Below, piece after piece: positions 52,264-61,700 of a DNA stretch of 64,000 nucleotides. The notes under the pieces were generated by a model. The model was not told where the DNA came from, made no database searches, and was given only the letters and a program-made list of their open reading frames with translations. This DNA comes from Azospirillum griseum (GTDB lineage Bacteria > Pseudomonadota > Alphaproteobacteria > Azospirillales > Azospirillaceae): positions 43,694 to 107,693 of the forward strand of contig NZ_RXMA01000020.1 in NCBI RefSeq assembly GCF_003966125.1. Direction: 5' to 3'. Each line of letters opens with the position of its first letter. The first letter of the stretch is position 1. The position numbers and the translations under genes were made by a program.

Positions 52264-53574
52264 TCAATCCCCCCGCCCGCGCGGTTGCCCCAACAGCCCC
52301 TGCGGGCGGTAAATCAGGAACAGCGTCAGCAGGGCGAAGGCGACGATGTCCTTGTAGGCGATGGCAAAATAGCCCGACCAGAAGGTTTCCACCAGCCCCA
52401 GCAACGCCCCGCCCAGCATGGCCCCCGGCACCGATCCGATGCCGCCGACCACCGCCGCCGCCAGCGCCTTGAAGCCGATCAGCGAACCGGTGAAGAAGCT
52501 GACCCCGCCGTAATAGAAGGCGATCACCGACCCGGCGGCGGCGGCCAGCGCCCCGCCCAGGGTGAAGGTGATGGCGATGGTGCGGTTCACATCCACCCCG
52601 ACCAGCTCCGCCGCCGCCAGATCGTCGGTGCAGGCGCGGTGCGCGCGGCCATAGGGGGTTTTCCAGATGATCGCCCACAGCAGGAGATACAGCCCGGCGG
52701 TCAGCCCCAGAATCGCCAGTTGGGAGGTGAGCGCGGTGACGGTGAAGGCCCCGTCGCCGATCAGGTCATGGCGGTCGGCCAGCGCCGGGGTCGGCCACCA
52801 GTCGCGGGCACCGTGCAGCAGCCGCACCCCCTCCTGATAGGCGACCGACATCCCGACGGCGATGATGAGCGGGGTGTGGGAACGCACGCCGCGCAGCCGA
52901 CGGAACACCAGCCGGTGCATGGTCCAGCCCTGCGCGGCGGTGAAGCCCATCGCCAGCACCAGCACGGCGAACAGCGCGGGCGGCCAGGTGGCCAGCCCGA
53001 ACAGGCCCAACCCGGCGGCGGCCATGGCGGTCATCATCGCGCCCAGCATGGTCAACTCGCCCATCGCCAGATTGATCTGGCCGATGATGGCGTAAACCAG
53101 GGTGTAACCCAGCGCCAGCAGCCCATAGACACAGGCCACGGTCGCCGCGTTGACGATCTGTTGCAGCAGGAACAGCCAGGGCGTCCACGCCGTGTGCGCG
53201 CCGGGCAGAAAGCGGGCCTCCGGCGCGGCGTCGTTGCGGGGCGGCTTGATGCGGATCCATTGCTCCAGCATCGCAAAGCGCATCTCGCCCAGCCAGCCGC
53301 TGCGGTCGGTCGCCACCCCGGTCAATTGAAGCCGCCCGGCCTCGGTCGCGGTTCCGGCGAAGCGGCAGGCGATCCAGCGGGCTTGCCCGCCGGATCGGTA
53401 ATCCAGCCGCACCACCCGCGCGTCGTCGGCCAGCGGGCGGGCCGACACGGCGCTGTAGCTGTCCTCCTCGAAGGCGGGGATCAGCTTGCGGCACAACAGC
53501 TCCTGGTCGGCGTCCACGCCGCACCCGGACAACAGGGCCAGACAGGCAAACAGCAGCAGCAGGGTACGGCGCAC
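52264..53574 (-). CDS. LivH/UrtB-type ABC permease with an N-terminal lipoprotein-like domain
   Basis: 436 residues, about 140 longer than LivH. Residues 1-18 form a lipoprotein signal ending LLSGC, then about 110 residues of an apparently periplasmic domain, and the usual permease starts at about 133 (WLFLLQQIVNAATVACVYG), with GELTMLGAMM, GIGSVPGAMLGGALLG and LIYRPQGLLG. It would import branched-chain amino acids, urea or similar solutes. No LivM, LivF, LivG or binding-protein gene follows; the next gene downstream is phnA. Whether the head is real or a mis-start cannot be settled, but no later start has a good ribosome site. Confidence 0.85.
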   Translation of the reverse strand: MRRTLLLLFACLALLSGCGVDADQELLCRKLIPAFEEDSYSAVSARPLADDARVVRLDYRSGGQARWIACRFAGTATEAGRLQLTGVATDRSGWLGEMRFAMLEQWIRIKPPRNDAAPEARFLPGAHTAWTPWLFLLQQIVNAATVACVYGLLALGYTLVYAIIGQINLAMGELTMLGAMMTAMAAAGLGLFGLATWPPALFAVLVLAMGFTAAQGWTMHRLVFRRLRGVRSHTPLIIAVGMSVAYQEGVRLLHGARDWWPTPALADRHDLIGDGAFTVTALTSQLAILGLTAGLYLLLWAIIWKTPYGRAHRACTDDLAAAELVGVDVNRTIAITFTLGGALAAAAGSVIAFYYGGVSFFTGSLIGFKALAAAVVGGIGSVPGAMLGGALLGLVETFWSGYFAIAYKDIVAFALLTLFLIYRPQGLLGQPRGRGD

Positions 53575-53660
53575 GGGTCAACCCGGTCGTGACGGGGTGG
53601 TCAGCCTATCGGCATTCCACCCGCTTGTCATGGGCCGGGTTGAACAGAAAACGGGCCGGA

Positions 53661-53687
53661 CCTCTCCCCGCTTGCGGGGGAAGGAGG
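53661..53687. terminator. hairpin after bcp
   Basis: CCTCTCCCCGC / GCGGGGGAAGG with a 2-base tip, 28 bp downstream of the bcp stop on the minus strand. A GC-rich palindrome of a type often repeated between genes. Confidence 0.5.
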
Positions 53688-53714
53688 GCCGGCCCGGTCG
53701 ATCCAAGCGGGGCG

Positions 53715-54179
53715 TTACAGCGCCTTCACCGCCTTCAGCACGGCGGCGACGTGGCCCGTCACCTTCACCTTGCGCCAGACGTTGCGCACGGTCCCGTCGG
53801 CGCCGATCAGGAAGGTGGCGCGCTCCAACCCCATATACTTGCGGCCGTACATGCTCTTTTCGACCCAAACGCCGTAGGCCTCCGACACGCTGCCGTCGGT
53901 GTCCGACGCCAGGGTGAAGGGCAGCTCGTATTTGGCCTTGAACTTGTCGTGGCTGGCAACGCTGTCCTTCGACACGCCGATCACCACCGCGTCGACGGCG
54001 GAAAAGTCCGGCAACTGGTCGCGGAAGCCGCAAGCCTCGGAGGTGCAGCCCGAGGTGTCGTCCTTCGGGTAGAAATACAGCACCACCGGCTTGCCGCGCA
54101 GGGCCGACAGGGTGACGCTGCCGCCCCCATCGGTGGGCATGGTGAAGTCCGGGGCGATGGTTCCGACGTCAACGCTCAT
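53715..54179 (-). CDS. bcp: thioredoxin-dependent peroxiredoxin, BCP/PrxQ
   Basis: 154 residues. DDTSGCTSEACGFRD (residues 41-55) holds the peroxidatic cysteine followed by the resolving cysteine five residues later, the PrxQ pattern. It reduces hydroperoxides with thioredoxin. Its ATG overlaps the glnE stop (ATGA), so it is the second gene of a coupled operon. LPFTLASDTDGSVSEAYGVW is the usual family segment. Confidence 0.95.
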   Translation of the reverse strand: MSVDVGTIAPDFTMPTDGGGSVTLSALRGKPVVLYFYPKDDTSGCTSEACGFRDQLPDFSAVDAVVIGVSKDSVASHDKFKAKYELPFTLASDTDGSVSEAYGVWVEKSMYGRKYMGLERATFLIGADGTVRNVWRKVKVTGHVAAVLKAVKAL

Positions 54180-57100
54180 GGCAAGCTCAGATCCTGTTGG
54201 GAAGCGGGCGGGGTGAGGTGGGACGCCGGTTCCTCGACCAACGCCACATAATGGGCGTGGGCGCGGGCGGCGATGGACCGGATAGTGGTGTCCAGTTCGG
54301 CGAAGTCAACCGTTGCCGGGTCACGATCCGGGAAGGCGGCGCGGGCCAGCCCGGCCAACAGGGTGGGCGACACCTGATCGGGATCGAGCACCCCGGCGGT
54401 GGTCAGGCGCAGGAAGCCCTGCACCCGCCGCCACAGGCGCAGGGTCGATTCCAGCTCCGCCGCGATGGCGGGATCGAGCGCGCCGGTGCGGGCGGCGTTG
54501 CGCAGCGCCTTGGCGGTCCCGATGTGCAGGATCTCCGGGCGCTCGTGGCCGTGGCGCAGTTGCAGATATTGCGCGGTGAATTCGATGTCGATCAGGCCGC
54601 CGCGCGCGTATTTGATGTTCCAGGGGTTCTTGGTGCCGAACTCCTTGTCGATCCGGCGGCGCATGTCGGCGACGTCCCACAGCAGCTTGTCGGGGTCGCG
54701 CGGGGCGGTCAGCACGTTGCGGATGGCGGTGGCCACCCGTTCGGCCAGGGCGGGATCGCCGCCGATCACGCGGGCGCGGGTCAGGGCCATCTGTTCCCAG
54801 GTCCAGGCGTCGGTCTTCTGGTACTGAAGGAAGGCGTCGAGCGCGGTGGCCAGCGGTCCGGCGTTGCCCGACGGGCGCAGCCGCATGTCCACCTCGTACA
54901 GCCGCCCGTCGGCCATCGGGGCGGTGATGGCGTTGGTCAGGCGCTGGGTCAGCTTGATGTAATACTCGTTCGGCGACAGCGGCTTCGGCCCATCGGACAT
55001 GCGGGCGTCGCCCTGCACGTCGTAGATCACGATCAGGTCGATGTCCGACGTGATGGTCAGTTGGCGGCTGCCCAGCTTGCCCATCGCCACCACGACCCAG
55101 GCCCCGCCGGGGATCCGGCCATGGCGGGTGGCGAACTCCGCCTCCACCCGCGCGGCCAGATCGGGAACCACGATGTCGGCCAGATCGGCGAGGAAGGCGC
55201 CGCAGCGGTCGCCGTCGGTGATGCCGCGCAGGATGTGGGTTCCGGCGCGGAACCGCTGGTCGTTGGTCCAGCGCCGCGACAGGGTCAGCGCGTCCTCGAA
55301 ATCGCGGGCGGCGGCCAGGGCGCGGGCGTGGTCGGCGGCCAACCCGCTGTCCGTGCCGGGCAGGGTGTCAAAGAAGTCGGGCGAGATCACGGCGTCGAGC
55401 AGCGAGGGGTTGCGCGACAGTGTGGCGGCCAATTGGGGGGCGGTCCCCAGGATCTCGGCGGCCAGCTCCATCAGCCAGGGGTTGGCGACGAACAGCGAGA
55501 ACAGCCCGACCCCGGCGGGCAGCTTTTCCAGGAAGCTGTCAAAATTCATCAGTGCGGCGTCGGGGGCCGGGGTCTTGGCCAACTGCGTCAGCAGGGTGGG
55601 GGTCAGTTCGGTCAACAGCTCCCGCGCGCGGCCCGACCGGGTGGCGCGATACCGGCCCCGGTGCCAGGAGGACACCACGGCGATCACCCGGCTGGGATCC
55701 TGGAATCCCATGCCGCTCAGCGTCTTGACCGTGCCGGGGTCATCGTCGGTCCCGGTGAAGACCAGATTGCCGGGGCCGGACAGCGACGGCGCTTCCTCGA
55801 ACAGTTCGGCGTAACGGTCCTCCACCCGGCCCAATTGGGTCAGCAGATCGGCGCGGAAGTTCGCGGGATCGTCATAACCCAGGAAGGTGGCGAGATGGGC
55901 CACGCCCGCGTCATCCTCCGGGATGCGGTGGGTCTGCTGGTCGTTGGTCATCTGGATGCGGTGTTCGACCCGGCGCAGGAAGTTGTAAGCCTCCTCCAAC
56001 TCATCCACCGTCGCCAGCGGAACCCGCCCGATCTCGCACAGGGCGCGGTTGGCGCGCAGCGTCGGGGCGATGCGCACGCGGGTGTCGCGCCCGCCGAAGA
56101 TCAATTGCTGGGTCTGGGCGAAAAACTCGATCTCGCGGATGCCGCCGCGCCCGACCTTGATGTCGTGGCCGTTGACCGTCACCTCGCGGTGGCCCTTGTG
56201 GGCGTTGATCTGGCGCTTGATCGAATGGATGTCCTGGATCGCGGCGAAGTCCAGGTTGCGCCGCCAGATGAAGGGTTCCAGATAGCGCAGGAAATTCGCC
56301 CCCGCCTCCAGATCGCCCGCCACCGCGCGGGCCTTGATCATCGCCGCGCGCTCCCAATTCTGGCCGACGCTGGCGTAATAGATTTCGGCGGCGGAGACCG
56401 ACACCGCCAGCGGCGTGGCCCCCGGATCGGGGCGCAGGCGCAAATCGGTGCGGAAGACGTAGCCGTCCTTGGTGTGTTCATCCATAATGCGGACAAGATC
56501 CCGCGCGATACGGATGAACGTCCGCGCGAGGTTGTCCGGCTGGGGCGTCTGCACAACGGCGTCGTCGTACAGGACGATCAGGTCGATATCGCTGGAATAG
56601 TTGAGTTCGCGCCCGCCCATCTTGCCCATGCCCAACACGATCAGGCCCGAGCCAACCCATGGACGCTGCGGATCCGGCAGCGTCACCGTCCCCGCCTCCC
56701 CGGCGCGCCGCAGCAGATGGGCGGCGGCCAGCCGCACGGCGGTTTCGGCGGTGTCGGTCAACGCCCCCGTGACCTGTTCCAGCGTCCACAGCCCGGCGAT
56801 GTCGGCCAGCGCGATCAGCAGCGCCGCCCGCCGTTTGGCCACGCGCAGCCCGGTCATCAGCCGGTCGATGGCGCGCTCCTGCCCGTATTCCTTCTCCAGC
56901 GACGCCATCAGCGCGGCAAAGGTGGCGTCCACGCCATCCTCGACGATGCGGCGGACAAAGGCCAATTCGCGGGTCAGGCTCTGGCGCAGATACTGGCTGT
57001 TGCCGCACACGGCGTCGATCAGCGCCCGGCCCATGGCCGACGCGGCAAAGCCCTCCGCCCACTCCTTCAACCCGGGGTCGGTGGCGGCGGCGGCCTGTTG

Positions 57101-57196
57101 GAGCCAGCGCTCCCGGCCCAACGCCGCCTGTTCCGGGTCGAACGGGCGGGGAAAGGATGCGGTGGCCAGCGTGACGGCGGGGAGGTCGGACGGCAT
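54176..57196 (-). CDS. glnE: bifunctional glutamine synthetase adenylyltransferase/deadenylylase
   Basis: 1006 residues, full length. Two nucleotidyltransferase domains: LNYSSDIDLIVLYDD near residue 198 (deadenylylating half) and LTITSDIDLIVIYD near 722 (adenylylating half), each followed by its helical regulatory region. GlnE attaches and removes AMP on glutamine synthetase in response to PII and glutamine, so it controls ammonia assimilation. First gene of glnE-bcp. It is divergent from the AsmA-like gene by 132 bp. Confidence 0.96.
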   Translation of the reverse strand: MPSDLPAVTLATASFPRPFDPEQAALGRERWLQQAAAATDPGLKEWAEGFAASAMGRALIDAVCGNSQYLRQSLTRELAFVRRIVEDGVDATFAALMASLEKEYGQERAIDRLMTGLRVAKRRAALLIALADIAGLWTLEQVTGALTDTAETAVRLAAAHLLRRAGEAGTVTLPDPQRPWVGSGLIVLGMGKMGGRELNYSSDIDLIVLYDDAVVQTPQPDNLARTFIRIARDLVRIMDEHTKDGYVFRTDLRLRPDPGATPLAVSVSAAEIYYASVGQNWERAAMIKARAVAGDLEAGANFLRYLEPFIWRRNLDFAAIQDIHSIKRQINAHKGHREVTVNGHDIKVGRGGIREIEFFAQTQQLIFGGRDTRVRIAPTLRANRALCEIGRVPLATVDELEEAYNFLRRVEHRIQMTNDQQTHRIPEDDAGVAHLATFLGYDDPANFRADLLTQLGRVEDRYAELFEEAPSLSGPGNLVFTGTDDDPGTVKTLSGMGFQDPSRVIAVVSSWHRGRYRATRSGRARELLTELTPTLLTQLAKTPAPDAALMNFDSFLEKLPAGVGLFSLFVANPWLMELAAEILGTAPQLAATLSRNPSLLDAVISPDFFDTLPGTDSGLAADHARALAAARDFEDALTLSRRWTNDQRFRAGTHILRGITDGDRCGAFLADLADIVVPDLAARVEAEFATRHGRIPGGAWVVVAMGKLGSRQLTITSDIDLIVIYDVQGDARMSDGPKPLSPNEYYIKLTQRLTNAITAPMADGRLYEVDMRLRPSGNAGPLATALDAFLQYQKTDAWTWEQMALTRARVIGGDPALAERVATAIRNVLTAPRDPDKLLWDVADMRRRIDKEFGTKNPWNIKYARGGLIDIEFTAQYLQLRHGHERPEILHIGTAKALRNAARTGALDPAIAAELESTLRLWRRVQGFLRLTTAGVLDPDQVSPTLLAGLARAAFPDRDPATVDFAELDTTIRSIAARAHAHYVALVEEPASHLTPPASQQDLSLP

Positions 57197-57328
57197 GGGT
57201 GGCGGCTTTCCTGCTCAAATCATGGGCAAAAACCTGCACGGCTTGCCGGGACGCGTCAATCGGGCGTTTGCCGCTTCGACGGTTGGTGCCGTGACGCGCG
57301 GGATCGTGGCGGCCGGGCGGTGGTCCGC

Positions 57329-60300
57329 GTGATCCGGCGGACGGCCAAGATTCTGGGGCTGTGCGCCGCCGGAACCACGGTGGTTGGCGCGGCGGCGGTC
57401 GGGCTGTTCCTGTGGCGGTTGGCGCAGGGGCCGATTCCGCTCGACCCCTTCATTCCGATGATCGAGGAGGTGTTGCGCGATCCCGATGGCCGCTTCACCG
57501 CCGAGGTCGGCGAACTGGTGCTGTCGTTGGAATCGGAGGAGGCGGTCGGCGAGGTTGGGGCCGGGCCGCGCCGGATCGATCTGCGCGCCCGGCGGGTGCG
57601 GGCGGTCAACGCCGACGGGGTGGAACTGGCGGCTGCGCCGGAGATGGGCATCGGCTTTTCCATTCCCGGTCTGTTTCTCGGCAAGCTGGTGCCGACCCGG
57701 CTTGATCTGGTCCGCCCACGTGTCCAGGTGCTGCGGCGGGCCGATGGCAACCTGACCTTTGACGTGCGCTCCACCCCCGCCGTCCCCTCCGAGCCAGTGG
57801 ACGTGGCGGACCCGAATCGCCCCGATCCGTTGCAGGAGCTGTTGGAAAGCCTGCGCGGCGCGCCCGATCTGAACCGCCCGATGGGGGCGTTGCGCCGCCT
57901 GTCGGTGACGGGGGCAGACCTGACGGTCGACAACCGCATGTTGGGCCTGTCCTGGCACGCCAAACGCGCCGACATCGTGCTGACACGCGATGGGCAGGGC
58001 ACCGAAGGCCGGGCGCGGTTGGCGCTGGATTTGTCCCCGCAGGAGGGCGACCGCCCGGTGACGCTGAACATCAGCGGGCATTACCGCAACGGTGATGCCG
58101 CCACCGATCTGGTCATGACCGTCGACGCGTTCAACCCGGCGGCGCTGGCGGCCATCGGCCCGGCGTTGGCTCCGCTGGCGGCGGTCGATCTGCCCGTCAG
58201 TGGCCGGACGGAGGCCCGACTCGATGGCCAGTTCCGCCCCACCCGCGTCGTCTTCGATCTCAAGGCCGGCGCTGGGCGGGTGATGATCCCGGAGTTGCGG
58301 CCCCAACCCTATGCCGTGACCGGGATGAGCGCGCGTGGGCAACTCGACCTGTCCAATGGCGGGCGGGCGCTGACGTTTGACGGGGTGACGGTGGCCCTGG
58401 GGGGGGACCAACCGGCCAGCCTGGTGGCGCAGGGAACGGTGACGGAGCGGGACGGGCGGCGCAGCGGTTCGGGCACCCTGTCGTTGACGGTGGACGGACG
58501 CACCGCTGGCCTGAGCGCGACAGCCGAACCGGTGGGCGACGGCACCCTGCGCGCCTCGGCACGCTGGGCCGATCTGCGGCCCGATGCGCTGGCTGGTTTG
58601 GCCCCGGTGCTCGCTCCATTGGCGGCTGCGACGGTGCCGTTGGCGGGTGCGCTGGAGGTGACTCTCGATCCCGACCTCCGCCCGATGAGCGGTGTTGCGA
58701 CGCTGACCGCTGGCACGGGGCGGATCACGCGACCGGACCTGTTCGACCGTCCCCTGCCGGTGGCATCGGCGGAATTGCGCGTGGCGGGGGAGCGCGGGGC
58801 GGACGGTGCCAACCGGTTGCGGGTGGAGCGGCTGGCTCTTGGGCTTGGCGATCTGGCCAACGGTCCACGCATTGAGGGAACGGCGGCGGTGGAGGAGCGC
58901 GGTGGAACCGCGCGCGTCACCACCGACGTGTCCGCGCGCGGTGTACCGTTGGACGATCTGCGCCATTATTGGCCAACCCCTGTGGCGATCAACGCGCGCG
59001 GTTGGGTGACGGAGAATGTCACCGCCGGTGTGGCGACGGTGGCCACCGCCAGCGCCGACCTGACCCTGCCGTTGAGCAATCCGGCGGCGGCGGTCATGAA
59101 CCGGTTTCGCGCCGAACTGCGCGGTGAAAACGCCAGCGTCCGTTATTTCCGCCACCTGCCGCCCGCCACCGGCGTGGCGATGGAGGCGGTGGCCGATGGC
59201 AAGACCTTCGCCATCCAGACCAAGGGCGGTCGGGTCGGCGAGATCGAGGTCGGCGATGGGACGGTGCTGATCGATGGGTTGGACATTGGCAAAGAGACCA
59301 TCGACATCCGCGTGCCGGTGTCGGGCGGCGTGCGCCCCATCCTGACTCTGCTCGACACCCCACCGCTGGGTTATCCCAGCAAGTTGGAGTTGGACCCCAA
59401 ACGCACCCAGGGCACGGTGGAGGCGATGCTGCATTTCGCCTTCCCGCTCCTGGCCGACCTGACCTTTGACCACATCGCGCTTGATGTGGCCGGAACCATG
59501 CGTGGCGTGGGGGTGGAGAAGGTTGCGGCGGGGATGAACGCCACGGACGGAAACCTTTCGCTCGCCCTTGATCTGAAAGCCATGGCGATCAAAGGCACCA
59601 CCAAGCTGGACGGCATCCCGGTCAGCGTCGATTGGAAGGAATCCTTCGAATCGCAGGGGACCGGCCCGCGCACCCGCATCGCGGTCAAGGGCATGGTGGA
59701 CGCCAACGATCTGCGCAGCCACGGCATCGATCTGGAGGAGCGGGTGGTGGGGCCGATGGGGGCCGACATCCTGTTCACGGTGGACCGCCGCCACAAGCTG
59801 GCGCTGACCGCCGCGATGAATCTGGAAAAGACCCGCCTGTCCATCGCCGAACTGGGGTGGGAAAAACCGCCCGGCCAGCCCGGAACCGGCAAGCTGGCGC
59901 TGGAGTTCGACAAGGACCGTCCTACCCGCATCAGCGGCTTGACGGTGGACGCGGGCGGGTTGAAGGCGCAAGCCAATCTCGAATTGGCCGACGGGGGCCG
60001 CCGCGTGGCCCGTGTCGTGGTGCCGTCGCTGAAGGTCGGACAGACCGATCTGCGCGCCGACGTGACCGTGCGGCCCAAAAGCGGCTCCACCCCGGTCGGT
60101 TACGCCGGAACCATCAGCGGCGAGAGCCTGTACGCCCGCAAGCTGATGGGCAAGGGCGAGCCGGGCGAACCGCCGCCGCCGCCCGAACCGCCGGACGCAA
60201 AGAAAAACCCACTGGATTTGGATCTGAAGTTCAATTCCGTGGTGTTTGGCGACGGTCGGCGATTGCGGCAGGTCGCCGGAACCGTGCGGCGCGACGCCAA

Positions 60301-61069
60301 CGCCTGGACCCTGCTCGACATCACCGCGCGCAGCGGCACCGGGGCAACGCGCAGCGGCAACGGCGGGGCGGTGTCGCTGTCCTACAAACCCGGTCCAAAG
60401 GGCCTGTATGACGTGGCGATCCGCGCCGACGATCTGGGGGCCGCCCTCAGCGCCATGGACATCAACGACCGCGTGCGCGGCGGACAACTGGCCATCACCG
60501 GGCGGACGACGGAGCCGCGCGCCGATTCGGCGATCGAGGGCCACGCCGAGATTCTGAACTACAGCCTGATCGACGTGCCGGTTCTGGCCCGCCTGCTCAA
60601 CGCCATCTCGCCATCGGGCTTTGCCGAGTTGCTGGAGGGCGGCAAGGGGGTGAATTTTGGGCGCATGGTGGCCGATTTCCGCAAGAAAGGCCCGGCGCTG
60701 ACTTTGGTCGATCTGCGCACCACCGGGTCCGCTCTGGGCCTGACCTTGGAAGGCGACGTCGATCTGGACCGGGAAACCGCCAACCTGCGCGGGACCATCG
60801 TGCCGATCTATGGGTTGAACCGATTGGTTGGGCAAATCCCGCTGCTGGGCGATCTGTTGAGCGGCGGGGAAGGGCAGGGCATCTTTTCCGCCACCTGGCG
60901 GGTGCGCGGGCGGCTGTCCGACCCGGACGTGACGGTCAACCCGTTGGCCATCCTCGCCCCCGGCTTTCTGCGCAACCTGTTCTTCCTGGGTGAAGGCGAA
61001 CCGGCGGTGCCGCCCGCCGCGTCCTCAGCCAAGCCGGAAGCGCCCGCGTCGGGCCTGCACGAGCGGTGA
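57329..61069 (+). CDS. very large AsmA/YhdP-like envelope protein
   Basis: About 1246 residues. One N-terminal helix (LGLCAAGTTVVGAAAVGLFLWR) anchors it, then a long repeated beta-rich region with DUF3971 and AsmA-like features and the end segment YGLNRLVGQIPLLGDLLSGG followed by a proline/alanine tail. Such proteins form hydrophobic-groove bridges that move phospholipids toward the outer membrane (YhdP, TamB relatives). The start is uncertain: GTG at 57329 or 57320 both fit, and the frame runs open far upstream as a shadow of glnE. Likely one gene, divergent from glnE. Confidence 0.85.
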   Translation: MIRRTAKILGLCAAGTTVVGAAAVGLFLWRLAQGPIPLDPFIPMIEEVLRDPDGRFTAEVGELVLSLESEEAVGEVGAGPRRIDLRARRVRAVNADGVELAAAPEMGIGFSIPGLFLGKLVPTRLDLVRPRVQVLRRADGNLTFDVRSTPAVPSEPVDVADPNRPDPLQELLESLRGAPDLNRPMGALRRLSVTGADLTVDNRMLGLSWHAKRADIVLTRDGQGTEGRARLALDLSPQEGDRPVTLNISGHYRNGDAATDLVMTVDAFNPAALAAIGPALAPLAAVDLPVSGRTEARLDGQFRPTRVVFDLKAGAGRVMIPELRPQPYAVTGMSARGQLDLSNGGRALTFDGVTVALGGDQPASLVAQGTVTERDGRRSGSGTLSLTVDGRTAGLSATAEPVGDGTLRASARWADLRPDALAGLAPVLAPLAAATVPLAGALEVTLDPDLRPMSGVATLTAGTGRITRPDLFDRPLPVASAELRVAGERGADGANRLRVERLALGLGDLANGPRIEGTAAVEERGGTARVTTDVSARGVPLDDLRHYWPTPVAINARGWVTENVTAGVATVATASADLTLPLSNPAAAVMNRFRAELRGENASVRYFRHLPPATGVAMEAVADGKTFAIQTKGGRVGEIEVGDGTVLIDGLDIGKETIDIRVPVSGGVRPILTLLDTPPLGYPSKLELDPKRTQGTVEAMLHFAFPLLADLTFDHIALDVAGTMRGVGVEKVAAGMNATDGNLSLALDLKAMAIKGTTKLDGIPVSVDWKESFESQGTGPRTRIAVKGMVDANDLRSHGIDLEERVVGPMGADILFTVDRRHKLALTAAMNLEKTRLSIAELGWEKPPGQPGTGKLALEFDKDRPTRISGLTVDAGGLKAQANLELADGGRRVARVVVPSLKVGQTDLRADVTVRPKSGSTPVGYAGTISGESLYARKLMGKGEPGEPPPPPEPPDAKKNPLDLDLKFNSVVFGDGRRLRQVAGTVRRDANAWTLLDITARSGTGATRSGNGGAVSLSYKPGPKGLYDVAIRADDLGAALSAMDINDRVRGGQLAITGRTTEPRADSAIEGHAEILNYSLIDVPVLARLLNAISPSGFAELLEGGKGVNFGRMVADFRKKGPALTLVDLRTTGSALGLTLEGDVDLDRETANLRGTIVPIYGLNRLVGQIPLLGDLLSGGEGQGIFSATWRVRGRLSDPDVTVNPLAILAPGFLRNLFFLGEGEPAVPPAASSAKPEAPASGLHER

Positions 61070-61081
61070 TCCGTACCTTTT

Positions 61082-61111
61082 GACCGGCCCCCTGATCAGG
61101 AGGGGGCGGTC
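61082..61111. terminator. bidirectional hairpin between converging genes
   Basis: GACCG / CGGTC outer arms and CCCCCT / AGGGGG-type inner arms around GATC, between the AsmA-like gene and the small membrane protein. Confidence 0.6.
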
Positions 61112-61114
61112 GGC

Positions 61115-61684
61115 TCACAGAAGGCTGTCGGCGATGTCGGTGATCATGGCGGACAGGAACAGGTCGATCATCACCAGCGCGGCGACGCCCAGGCCCGGCA
61201 GCTCCAACGCGGTGCGCAGCACGAACCATTGGTAGGTCAGCATCGCCATCATAACGCCCAGCACCAGCCCCTCAGTGAAAAAGGCGGGAAGCAGGCCGCT
61301 GGCCGACAGCAGCGTGGCGGGCAGATAGACCGCCATCTGAATGACCGCCGACCAGTTGTAGGCGGTGAGAGCGCCCGGAAACCGCTCGTCCTTCCCCATC
61401 AGGGTCAGGATGCGGTGCAGGGTCAGCGGGAACGCGGTCCAACTGACGACGTAGGCGATGGCTTCGACGATGACCAGCTGGGGCAGCGGCGTGTCGTCCA
61501 CCTGCCCCGACAGCCGCAGCAGCAACAGCAGTGCATAGGCGGGCAGCACCAGCAGGGCGGCGAAGAAGGAGGCCACGGCCCCGTCCGGGCTGCGGTCCAG
61601 AACGGCGAAGCCGCTGGCGTCGAAACGGGCCAGCCGGTAGACGCCGGTCAGCGCGGTGAGGATCGCGGTGGGGCTGGGCGGCAT
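61115..61684 (-). CDS. small multi-pass membrane protein, unknown function
   Basis: 189 residues. About five membrane helices: near residues 36-60, 71-90, 110-130, 140-158 and 163-185. Patterns such as FPLTLHRILTLMGKDERFPGALTAYNWSAV (parts) resemble membrane proteins of unknown family. It lies 16 bp downstream of dapE on the same strand and is probably cotranscribed. The long upstream frame that overlaps dapE is a shadow; MPPSPTA is the first reasonable start. Confidence 0.7.
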   Translation of the reverse strand: MPPSPTAILTALTGVYRLARFDASGFAVLDRSPDGAVASFFAALLVLPAYALLLLLRLSGQVDDTPLPQLVIVEAIAYVVSWTAFPLTLHRILTLMGKDERFPGALTAYNWSAVIQMAVYLPATLLSASGLLPAFFTEGLVLGVMMAMLTYQWFVLRTALELPGLGVAALVMIDLFLSAMITDIADSLL

Positions 61685-61700
61685 CGCCGACGCCCTCCGT

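Noticed and set aside
54197..57328. First 1044 codons of the 2290-codon plus-strand frame
   Set aside because: Opposite glnE; only the part after 57329 has a membrane anchor and AsmA-like sequence.
57215..60835. 1206-codon minus-strand frame
   Set aside because: Shadow of the AsmA-like gene; no motif.
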